In this document: positions 1-4,757 of the stretch, piece by piece | Layout of the letters: every line of letters begins with the position of its first letter | Position numbering within the stretch: the stretch's first letter is position 1 | Origin: Caulobacter sp. | GTDB lineage: Bacteria; Pseudomonadota; Alphaproteobacteria; Caulobacterales; Caulobacteraceae | Length of the DNA stretch: 5,092 bases | Direction of reading: 5' to 3' | NCBI GenBank assembly: GCA_028291125.1 | Contig: JAQGIN010000108.1 | Location: 1-5,092, forward strand | Notes under the pieces: model-generated | What the model was told of the DNA's origin: nothing | The model's input: the letters and a program-made list of their open reading frames with translations, nothing else | The model's database searches: none | Translations under genes and position numbers: made by a program

Positions 1-1265
1 CCCAGACCAAGTACAAGATCTGGTTCGAGATCGAGGCCCACGCGGCCGACGCCATGGCCGAGATCGGCACGATCCCCAAGCTGGCCGCCCAGACCATCTG
101 GGAAAAGGGCCGCGACGCCCTGTGGGACTCAGACCGCATCGACGAGATCGAGCGCACCACCAAGCACGATGTCATCGCCTTCCTGACCCACGTGTCGGAA
201 ATTGTCGGCCCCGAGGCCCGCTTCCTGCACCAGGGCATGACCAGCAGCGACGTGCTCGACACCTGCCTGTCGGTGCAGCTGGTGCGGGCCACCGACCTGT
301 TGCTGGAGGACATCGACCTGGTCCTGGCGGCGTTGAAGCGCCGGGCCATGGAACACAAGATGACGCCCTGCGTCGGTCGCAGCCACGGCATCCACGCCGA
401 GCCGGTGACCTTCGGCCTGAAGCTGGCCGGCTATTACGCCGAGTTCCAGCGCAACAAGGAACGGCTGGCCATGGCCAAGTTCGAGATCGCCACCTGCGCG
501 ATCTCGGGCGCCGTCGGCACCTTCGCCAATGTCGATCCCCGCGTCGAAGCCCACGTGGCCGAGAAGATGGGCCTGGCCGTCGAGCCGGTCTCGACCCAGG
601 TGATCCCGCGCGACCGCCACGCCGCCTATTTCTGCGCCCTGGCCGTGGTCGCCTCGTCGGTCGAGCGCCTGGCCACCGAGATCCGCCACCTGCAGCGCAC
701 CGAGGTGCTGGAGGCCGAGGAGCCGTTCGAGATCGGCCAAAAAGGGTCGAGCGCGATGCCGCACAAGCGCAACCCGATCCTCACCGAGAACGTCACCGGC
801 CTGGCCCGGCTGGTGCGCTCGGCGGCGGTGCCGGCCCTGGAGAACGTCGCCCTCTGGCACGAGCGCGACATCAGCCACTCGTCGGTCGAGCGCGGCATCG
901 CCCCGGACGCCACCGTCCATCTCGACTTCGCCCTGCGCCGCCTGGCCGGGGTGGTCGAGCGGCTGAACGTCTATCCCGACAACATGGCCCGCAACCTCGA
1001 CCTGCTGGGCGGTCTGGTCCACTCGCAGCGCGTTATGCTGGCCCTGACCCAGCACAATGTCTCGCGCGAGGACGCCTATGCGGCGGTGCAGGCCAACGCC
1101 ATGAAGGTGTGGCGCGGCGAGGGCAAGTTCCTCGACCTGCTCAAGGCCGACCCGGTGGTCTCCAAGGCCCTCAGCGACGCCCAGCTGGAGGCGCTGTTCG
1201 ACCTCGGCTACCACACCAAGAACATCGACGTGATCTTCAAGCGCGTCTTCGGCGAACAGGCGTGA
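1..1265 (+). CDS. purB: Adenylosuccinate lyase, 5'-truncated by window edge
   Basis: Cytosolic enzyme of de novo purine synthesis in the fumarase/aspartase superfamily. It cleaves SAICAR to AICAR plus fumarate, and adenylosuccinate to AMP plus fumarate. The reading frame is already open at base 3 and reads QTKYKIWFEIEAHAADAMAE, the usual N-terminal stretch of alphaproteobacterial PurB, so the gene starts before the window. The ATG at 54 is internal, and roughly 15 residues are missing. About 420 residues are present against a family length near 430-435. Visible family signatures are HQGMTSSD (substrate binding), GRSHGIHAEP (catalytic histidine region) and the superfamily signature loop SSAMPHKRNP at 747-776, which carries the mobile catalytic serine. 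The stop TGA at 1263-1265 lies 1 bp before the next start, so the downstream oxygenase is almost certainly co-transcribed. No lesion is seen, and codon use matches the neighbours. Confidence 0.97.
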   Translation, partial: QTKYKIWFEIEAHAADAMAEIGTIPKLAAQTIWEKGRDALWDSDRIDEIERTTKHDVIAFLTHVSEIVGPEARFLHQGMTSSDVLDTCLSVQLVRATDLLLEDIDLVLAALKRRAMEHKMTPCVGRSHGIHAEPVTFGLKLAGYYAEFQRNKERLAMAKFEIATCAISGAVGTFANVDPRVEAHVAEKMGLAVEPVSTQVIPRDRHAAYFCALAVVASSVERLATEIRHLQRTEVLEAEEPFEIGQKGSSAMPHKRNPILTENVTGLARLVRSAAVPALENVALWHERDISHSSVERGIAPDATVHLDFALRRLAGVVERLNVYPDNMARNLDLLGGLVHSQRVMLALTQHNVSREDAYAAVQANAMKVWRGEGKFLDLLKADPVVSKALSDAQLEALFDLGYHTKNIDVIFKRVFGEQA

Positions 1266-1266
1266 C

Positions 1267-2022
1267 ATGACCGGAAGCGCCCCGGTCCTTCGCCTCAATC
1301 CGGCGCTCGACCCGGCCGCTTTCGCGCCCGCCTACGCCCGCGACGGCGTGGTGCGCATCCCCGACCTGTTCGAACCCCGGCTGGCCGACAACCTGGCCAC
1401 CCTGCTGGAAAAGACCGTGACCTGGGACGTCATCGTCTCCGACGAGACCGGCAAGGCCGAGGTGCTCGACCGCGCCCGGCGCGCGGCCCTGGGGGCCGAG
1501 GCGGTGACGGCGCGGCTGACCGCCGCCGCCCTGCGAGCCCGCGAGGGCTTCGCCTATGTCTATCTCGGCTATCCGATGATCAGCGCGGCGCTCGAGGGCC
1601 GCGACCCCGGCCATCCGCTCCACGCCCTGACCGCCTTCCTCAACACCCCCGAAGTGATCGCCTTCGGCGAGGCGGTGACCGGCGAGACCGGCATCACCAA
1701 GATCGACTCCCAGGCCACCCTCTATCGCCCCGGCGACTTCCTCAGCCTGCACGACGACACCGGGGTGGGCGAGCGCCGCGTCGCCTACACCATCGGCCTG
1801 AGCCGCCGCTGGCGGCCCGACTGGGGCGGCCAGCTGCTGTTCCATGACGAGGCCGGCGACATCGAGGCCGGCTTCCTGCCGGGCTTCAACGTCCTGACCC
1901 TGTTCAAGGTGCCGCGCCGCCACTCGGTGGCCCCGGTGGCGGCCTATGCCGGCGGGCCGCGGCTGTCGGTGACCGGCTGGCTGCGCGACGACCCGCCGTA
2001 CATCGTCCCGGAGGGCGGGTGA
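1267..2022 (+). CDS. 2-oxoglutarate/Fe(II)-dependent oxygenase, prolyl-hydroxylase (Tpa1/Ofd1)-like
   Basis: A 251-residue soluble protein with no signal peptide or membrane segment. The C-terminal half shows the double-stranded beta-helix oxygenase pattern: TLYRPGDFLSLHDD (151-164) contains the HxD iron ligands H162 and D164, H219 (RRHSV) is the likely distal iron ligand, and R232 in PRLSVTGWL is the likely 2-oxoglutarate carboxylate anchor. The W-x-P-x-W-GGQLLFHD segment at 182-194 lies between them. The YxxGDFLxxHDD plus GGxLxFHD layout resembles the Tpa1/Ofd1 prolyl-hydroxylase-like group, some of whose members hydroxylate ribosomal protein uS12. It does not look like AlkB. The N-terminal ~90 residues are less diagnostic. 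The gene begins 1 bp after purB with a modest AGG (1258-1260) six bases before the ATG, and its stop overlaps the glycosylase start, which suggests translational coupling on both sides. The fold and metal chemistry are well supported; the substrate is unknown. Confidence 0.85.
   Translation: MTGSAPVLRLNPALDPAAFAPAYARDGVVRIPDLFEPRLADNLATLLEKTVTWDVIVSDETGKAEVLDRARRAALGAEAVTARLTAAALRAREGFAYVYLGYPMISAALEGRDPGHPLHALTAFLNTPEVIAFGEAVTGETGITKIDSQATLYRPGDFLSLHDDTGVGERRVAYTIGLSRRWRPDWGGQLLFHDEAGDIEAGFLPGFNVLTLFKVPRRHSVAPVAAYAGGPRLSVTGWLRDDPPYIVPEGG
2010..2015 (+). promoter_or_regulatory. Ribosome binding site for the GTG-started glycosylase gene
   Basis: GGAGGG inside the last codons of the oxygenase gene lies 3 bases before the GTG at 2019. 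It supports this GTG as the start, since no ATG follows in the N-terminal region. The start and the preceding stop share the bases GTGA. Confidence 0.6.
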
Positions 2023-2510
2023 CCCGCAAGCGCGGCTTCCCCCCGGTCGTCGACTCCGGCGTCCGGGTGCTGGTGCTTGGCAGTCTGCCCGGCGAGGTGT
2101 CGCTGGCCCAGGGCCGCTATTACGGCCATCCGCGCAACGGCTTCTGGCGGCTGATCGGCGCGGTGCTGGGCGAAGACCTCGTCAAACTCGACTACGCGGA
2201 TCGCCTGGCCGCCCTGCTGCGCCGCGGCGTCGGACTATGGGACGTGTTCGCCGAGGCCGAGCGCCCGGGCAGCCTCGACGCCGCCATCCGCACGCCGCTC
2301 GGCAACGACCTGACCGCCCTGGTCGACACCCTGCCACGCCTGGCGGCCATCGGCTTCAACGGCGCGACCGCGGCGCGGATCGGCGGCAAACAGCTGGCCG
2401 GGCGAGCGCAAACCCTGGCCCTGATCCCGCTGCCGTCTTCCAGCCCGGCCTACACCGCGCCGTTCGCCGAGAAGGCGGCGGCGTGGGGCGTGTTGGGGCG
2501 ATATCTCTAG
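2019..2510 (+). CDS. DNA-deoxyinosine (hypoxanthine-DNA) glycosylase, UDG superfamily family 6
   Basis: A 163-residue monofunctional glycosylase expected to excise hypoxanthine (deaminated or misincorporated adenine) from DNA and start base-excision repair. Motif 1 is LGSLPGEVSLAQGRYYGHPRN (20-40, key residues GSLPG and YYGHPRN), followed by FW. N40 is the position expected to hold the catalytic asparagine of this family. FNG at 113-115 lies in the core, and the C-terminal motif LPSSSPAY (138-145) corresponds to the superfamily's DNA-intercalating/motif-2 loop. The order and length (~160-170 residues) fit the family, and the YYGHPRN motif separates it from Mug/TDG (NPGL) and Ung (GQDPYH). The start is GTG at 2019, giving N-terminus MTRKRGFPPVVD, typical for the family. 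It overlaps the oxygenase stop by 4 bp, so it reads as the third gene of a purB unit. Activity on uracil or xanthine cannot be judged from sequence. Confidence 0.88.
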   Translation: MTRKRGFPPVVDSGVRVLVLGSLPGEVSLAQGRYYGHPRNGFWRLIGAVLGEDLVKLDYADRLAALLRRGVGLWDVFAEAERPGSLDAAIRTPLGNDLTALVDTLPRLAAIGFNGATAARIGGKQLAGRAQTLALIPLPSSSPAYTAPFAEKAAAWGVLGRYL

Positions 2511-2525
2511 AAAGTGGTGGCGCGG

Positions 2526-2843
2526 CTACTCGCCGGCGGCGATCTGGCCGCGGGACACGGCCAGCAGTTCGTCCATCTTGCGGCGCACTTCGCTCTCGGT
2601 CACGGCGACGCCCGAGCCCTTGAGGTCCTCGAACACCTTGCGCAGCACGTCCTCGTCGCCGGGTTGCTCGAAATCGGCCTTAACCACGGCGCGGGCGTAT
2701 TCGCCCGGCGTCGACAGGCCCATCAGACCGGCCGCCCACTCGCCCAGCAGGCGATTGCGGCGCGCGATCACCTTGAACTCCTGCTCCTGATCCAGCGCGA
2801 ACTTGCGTTCGAAGCCCTGTTCGCGATCGTCGAAGGTGGTCAT
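2526..2843 (-). CDS. F1Fo-ATPase inhibitor subunit zeta (DUF1476 family)
   Basis: A 105-residue, highly charged, mostly helical soluble protein. The N-terminal MTTFDDREQGFERKFALDQE, followed by FKVIARRNRLLGEWAAGLMG (23-42), is the characteristic start of the DUF1476 family. In Paracoccus denitrificans this family was shown to be the zeta subunit, which blocks ATP hydrolysis by F1-ATPase through its N-terminal segment. The C-terminal part (about 60-100, DEDVLRKVFEDLKGSG...SEVRRKMDELL) is consistent with a helical bundle. Length is normal for the family. The ATG at 2841-2843 has a weak GGGG Shine-Dalgarno-like run five bases upstream. The gene is convergent with the glycosylase gene (15 bp between stops) and divergent from purC. 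Family assignment is firm; inhibitor strength in this organism is inferred, because orthologues vary in inhibitory potency. Confidence 0.9.
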   Translation of the reverse strand: MTTFDDREQGFERKFALDQEQEFKVIARRNRLLGEWAAGLMGLSTPGEYARAVVKADFEQPGDEDVLRKVFEDLKGSGVAVTESEVRRKMDELLAVSRGQIAAGE

Positions 2844-2889
2844 GGAAGCCCCAATAGCATGTCAGGCGGCTGCATATCCCGCGCGGAGC

Positions 2890-2936
2890 CGGGCCGCAAT
2901 CACAAGCAACGCCGCACCAGCCGGGTTTGCGGCCCG
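2890..2936. repeat. 10-bp perfect inverted repeat in the zeta-subunit leader
   Basis: The arms CGGGCCGCAA (2890-2899) and TTGCGGCCCG (2927-2936) are exact reverse complements around a 27-base loop. The right arm can alternatively pair over 6 bp (TGCGGC, 2928-2933) with GCCGCA at 2911-2916. If the - strand promoter predicted at 2947-2971 is real, the hairpin would begin within about five bases of the zeta mRNA 5' end. It could stabilise the RNA, act as an operator or be incidental; nothing here decides which. Confidence 0.5.
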
Positions 2937-2946
2937 TCGAACATGA

Positions 2947-2971
2947 TTAATAGCTGCCAGTTTGCGCCCAA
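2947..2971 (-). promoter_or_regulatory. Predicted housekeeping promoter for the zeta-subunit gene
   Basis: Read on the - strand: TTGGGCG (2971-2965), a 10-base spacer, then GCTATTAA (2954-2947). This fits the Caulobacter sigma-73 layout TTGACGS-N10-14-GCTANAWC, with a good -10 and a partial -35. Transcription would start near 2940, leaving a leader of about 97 nt. The promoter is sequence-based and depends on the organism being Caulobacter-like. Confidence 0.45.
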
Positions 2972-3016
2972 GACCGCGTTCAGGTAATTTCGCGGCGATA
3001 TTTTCCGTTAGCGGCC

Positions 3017-3045
3017 TTGAGTCGAAGCCCGCGCGCAGCTATCCG
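3017..3045 (+). promoter_or_regulatory. Predicted purC promoter with a GANTC site in the -35
   Basis: TTGAGTC (3017-3023), a 14-base spacer, then GCTATCC (3038-3044) partially matches the Caulobacter housekeeping consensus (TTGA and GCTA match; the distal bases do not). The predicted transcription start is near 3050, about 58 bases before the purC ATG. The -35 contains GAGTC (3019-3023), a GANTC sequence that CcrM would methylate in Caulobacterales. The same bases also form part of the terminator-like hairpin, so promoter and attenuator readings compete. Confidence 0.4.
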
Positions 3046-3082
3046 CCGCGCGCGCTTTTCTTTTTCTCTGAAGGCGCGCGCG
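3030..3082 (+). promoter_or_regulatory. Mutually exclusive GC hairpins upstream of purC (possible attenuator)
   Basis: Three GC-repeat segments lie in a row: A (3030-3036), B (3047-3055) and C (3074-3082). A pairs with B over 7 bp (3030-3036 with 3048-3054), extendable past one mismatch by two more G-C pairs to a 5-base loop, and is followed by a U-rich run TTTTCTTTTTCTCT (3056-3069). That is the form of an intrinsic terminator. B pairs instead with C over 9 bp, plus four weaker pairs including G-U, which buries the U run in the stem and loop. The geometry resembles terminator/antiterminator control. If transcription starts near 3050, A is not in the RNA and only the B:C hairpin remains. Low-complexity CG content could also produce this by chance. 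Confidence 0.4.
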
Positions 3083-3108
3083 AAATTGGAAGGGCCTCGA
3101 CGAGAGCC

Positions 3109-3867
3109 ATGACGACCCGCCGCAAGAAGATCTACGAAGGCAAGGCCAAGATCCTGTACGAGGGGCCCGAGCCCGGCACCCTCATCCAGTATTTCAAGGA
3201 CGACGCCACCGCCTTCAACGCCCAGAAAAAGGCGGTTCTCGAGGGCAAGGGCGTGATCAACAACCGCATCAGCGAATATATGATGACGCGGCTGAACGGC
3301 ATCGGCGTGCAGAACCACTTCATCCGCCGGCTGAACCTGCGCGAGCAGCTGATCAAGGAAGTCGAGATCATCCCGCTCGAGGTGGTGGTGCGCAACATCG
3401 CCGCCGGCTCGATCGCCACGCGCCTGGGCCTGACCGAGGGTCAGCCCCTGCCGCGCTCGATCATCGAGTTCTACTACAAGGACGACAAGCTCGGCGACCC
3501 GATGGTCTCCGAGGAGCACATCACCGCCTTCAACTGGGCCGCCACCCAGGAGATCGACGACATGATGGCGATGGCCCTGCGGGTCAACGACTACATGTGC
3601 GGCCTGTTCAGCGCCGTCGGCATCACCCTGGTCGACTTCAAGATCGAGTTCGGCCGTATCTACGAGGGCGACTTCAGCCGCGTGATCCTGGCCGACGAGA
3701 TCAGCCCCGACAGCTGCCGGCTGTGGGACACGGTGACCAGCGAAAAGCTCGACAAGGACCGCTTCCGCCGCGACCTGGGCGGGGTCATCGAAAGCTATAC
3801 CGAGGTGGCCCGCCGCCTCGGCATCATGAAGGAAATGCCCACCGTCATCCAAGGCGGCGTGCACTAG
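3109..3867 (+). CDS. purC: Phosphoribosylaminoimidazole-succinocarboxamide synthase (SAICAR synthetase)
   Basis: Cytosolic purine enzyme that joins aspartate to CAIR with ATP to give SAICAR, the substrate of PurB encoded upstream. The product has 252 residues, normal for alphaproteobacterial PurC. Visible elements are the N-terminal nucleotide-binding strand KKIYEGKAKILYEG (6-19), signature 1 around IIPLEVVVRNIAAGS (87-101), signature 2 LVDFKIEFG (174-182), and the acidic metal/ATP-site stretch ADEISPDSCRLWD (195-207). The ATG at 3109 gives the family N-terminus MTTRRKKIYEG. The frame stays open back to 2962, but that extension has no family similarity and runs through the promoter region. 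Shine-Dalgarno signals are not ideal: GGAAGGG (3088-3094) is 14 bases away and GAGAG (3102-3106) only two. It is the first gene of a purC-purS-DUF3291-purQ unit. Confidence 0.97.
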   Translation: MTTRRKKIYEGKAKILYEGPEPGTLIQYFKDDATAFNAQKKAVLEGKGVINNRISEYMMTRLNGIGVQNHFIRRLNLREQLIKEVEIIPLEVVVRNIAAGSIATRLGLTEGQPLPRSIIEFYYKDDKLGDPMVSEEHITAFNWAATQEIDDMMAMALRVNDYMCGLFSAVGITLVDFKIEFGRIYEGDFSRVILADEISPDSCRLWDTVTSEKLDKDRFRRDLGGVIESYTEVARRLGIMKEMPTVIQGGVH

Positions 3868-3877
3868 TCGCCCATCC

Positions 3878-3916
3878 TCCCTCGCCCGCGGGCGAGGGAA
3901 CCGCGGCCCGGCCGCG
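3878..3916. repeat. REP-like double-palindrome element between purC and purS
   Basis: A perfect 22-bp palindrome (3878-3899, centred on CCGCGG) can fold as a 9-bp stem, TCCCTCGCC with GGCGAGGGA, around a CGCG loop. It is followed by a second hairpin, CGCGGC-CCG-GCCGCG (3902-3916). Paired short palindromes of this CCTCC.../...GGAGG style resemble the dispersed intergenic elements I associate with Caulobacter-like genomes, but no second full copy is present here to prove repetition. The element has no downstream U run, so it is not a classic terminator. It may tune mRNA stability or purS expression. Confidence 0.55.
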
Positions 3917-3920
3917 ACGC

Positions 3921-3925
3921 AGGAG
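3921..3925 (+). promoter_or_regulatory. Ribosome binding site that fixes the purS start
   Basis: AGGAG lies 8 bases before the TTG at 3934. An alternative GTG at 3925 would overlap this signal and add three residues (MFK) not typical of PurS, so the TTG start is preferred. Confidence 0.7.
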
Positions 3926-3933
3926 TGTTTAAG

Positions 3934-4173
3934 TTGAAGGCCAAGGTCCAAGTGTTCCTCAAGCCCGGCGTGCTCGACGTGCAGGGCAAGGCGGTGGAAG
4001 CCGCGCTGCATGGCCTGGGCTGGGCCGACGTCAAGAACGTCCGCGTCGGCCGCACCATCGAGTTCGACGTCGCCACGTCCGACAAGACGGCCGCCGAGGC
4101 CGAGGTCACGGCGATGTGCGACAAGCTGCTGGCCAACACGGTGATCGAGAGCTACCGGGTCGAGGTCGCCTGA
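3934..4173 (+). CDS. purS: FGAM synthetase subunit PurS
   Basis: The small structural subunit of the three-part formylglycinamidine ribonucleotide synthetase (PurS-PurQ-PurL). PurS dimers bridge the glutaminase PurQ and the ATP-dependent synthetase PurL so that ammonia can pass between them. With the TTG start the protein is 79 residues and begins MKAKVQVFLKPGVLDVQGKA, matching the family opening MKxKVxVxLKxGVLDPQG. The rest (GLGWADVKNVRVGRTIEFDV and ...VTAMCDKLLANTVIESYRVEV) completes the single ferredoxin-like alpha/beta domain at normal length. The gene follows purC by 66 bp containing a palindromic element. A DUF3291 gene, rather than purQ directly, follows 75 bp downstream. Confidence 0.95.
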   Translation: MKAKVQVFLKPGVLDVQGKAVEAALHGLGWADVKNVRVGRTIEFDVATSDKTAAEAEVTAMCDKLLANTVIESYRVEVA

Positions 4174-4181
4174 GGTTTTTC

Positions 4182-4200
4182 GGCGGCCGCCCCTTTTCTT
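4182..4200 (+). terminator. Weak terminator-like palindrome with U-rich tail after purS
   Basis: GGCGGCCGCC (4182-4191) is a perfect palindrome followed by CCTTTTCTT (4192-4200). As a hairpin it offers only a 3-4 bp stem because the palindrome has no natural loop, so termination would be weak. It could reduce read-through into the DUF3291 gene, or be meaningless GC-rich sequence. Confidence 0.2.
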
Positions 4201-4248
4201 CCAAGCTTCGCCGCCCAATCTGAGCTCGGAGCAGGCACGGGGGCGGTC

Positions 4249-4737
4249 ATGGTCGCGAAGTTCGAGCTGGCGCAGGTCAATATCGGCCGCCTGAGGGCGC
4301 CGGTGGACTCGCCGATGATCAAGGACTTCGTCGACAACCTCGCCCCCATCAACGCCCTGGCCGAGTCCATGCCGGGCTTCGTCTGGCGGCTGGTCGGCGA
4401 GGGCGACGACGCCACCGACCTGGCGCCCTACGAAGACCCGCTGATCGCCATCAACATGTCGGTCTGGGACAGCGTCGAGGCCCTGGCCGCCTTCGCCTAT
4501 CGCAGCGAGCACGTGGCCGTCATGCGCCGTCGCCGCGAATGGTTCGAGCCGATGGACACCTACATGGCCCTATGGTGGGTACCGGCCGGCCATCGGCCGA
4601 GCATCGACGAGGCCAAGGCCAGGCTGGCGACCCTGGCCGAGCTCGGCCCCACGGCGCAGGCCTTCACCTTCAAGACTCCCTTCCCGCCCCCCGGCGAGGC
4701 CTCGCCGGTGGAGCCGGTGCTCGACGAATGCGCCTGA
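4249..4737 (+). CDS. DUF3291 family protein, function unknown
   Basis: A 162-residue soluble protein with no signal peptide or membrane span. The conserved DUF3291 pattern is clear: LAQVNIGRLRAP (7-18), INALAESMPGFVWRL (34-48), INMSVWDSVEALAAF (68-82), YRSEHVAVMRRRREWF (84-99), YMALWWVPAGHRPS (105-118) and GPTAQAFTFKTPFPP (133-147). The family is thought to adopt a dimeric ferredoxin-like alpha/beta-barrel related to antibiotic-biosynthesis monooxygenase-type proteins. The conserved W/H/R residues (W46, H88, W98, W109-W110, H115) would then line a pocket, but no activity is established. The ATG at 4249 is preceded by a G-rich stretch (4239-4243) acting at best as a weak Shine-Dalgarno. The last ~15 residues (PPGEASPVEPVLDECA) are a non-conserved tail whose DNA holds an 18-bp palindrome. 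It lies between purS and purQ on the same strand, so co-transcription with purine genes is likely; a purine role is unproven. Confidence 0.85.
   Translation: MVAKFELAQVNIGRLRAPVDSPMIKDFVDNLAPINALAESMPGFVWRLVGEGDDATDLAPYEDPLIAINMSVWDSVEALAAFAYRSEHVAVMRRRREWFEPMDTYMALWWVPAGHRPSIDEAKARLATLAELGPTAQAFTFKTPFPPPGEASPVEPVLDECA
4691..4708. repeat. 18-bp perfect palindrome in the 3' end of the DUF3291 gene
   Basis: CCGGCGAGG (4691-4699) is followed directly by its exact reverse complement CCTCGCCGG (4700-4708). It encodes part of the variable C-terminal tail. It shares the CCTCGCC/GGCGAGG core with the purC-purS palindrome, with the arms in opposite order. Confidence 0.5.
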
Positions 4738-4757
4738 GGCGCCCCCGACGCGATTTT

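Noticed and set aside
54..56. ATG at 54 as the start of purB
   Set aside because: The frame upstream to base 3 encodes conserved PurB residues, so this Met is internal.
122..1270. Overlapping + strand frame within purB (382 codons)
   Set aside because: Arg/Pro/Gly-rich composition typical of an out-of-frame reading of GC-rich coding DNA; purB in the other frame has clear signatures.
129..1298. Long open frame on the - strand opposite purB (389 codons)
   Set aside because: High-GC antisense shadow of a confidently identified purB; low-complexity composition rich in D, V, G, H and L, with no recognisable motifs.
1237..1923. 228-codon - strand frame opposite the oxygenase
   Set aside because: Antisense shadow; the + strand frame has the complete HxD...H...R oxygenase motif set.
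1267..2022. AlkB-type DNA/RNA demethylase for the oxygenase
   Set aside because: It would fit a repair operon, but the AlkB C-terminal RxNxTxR signature is absent and the motif layout is prolyl-hydroxylase-like.
2514..2987. 157-codon + strand frame opposite the zeta-subunit gene
   Set aside because: The - strand frame gives a full-length DUF1476 protein; this frame extends into the control region and shows no family.
2962..3108. In-frame 49-codon N-terminal extension of purC
   Set aside because: It crosses the predicted promoter and hairpins, has no PurC similarity, and the ATG at 3109 gives the family N-terminus.
2844..3108. Known purine-type or PRPP/guanidine-type riboswitch before purC
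   Set aside because: I looked for conserved cores and saw none I could align; only the simple GC hairpins are supported.
2980..4512. 510-codon open frame on the - strand spanning purC, purS and part of DUF3291
   Set aside because: Runs antisense to three identified genes and their spacers, rich in D/H/V/G with no domain; a GC-driven shadow despite its length.
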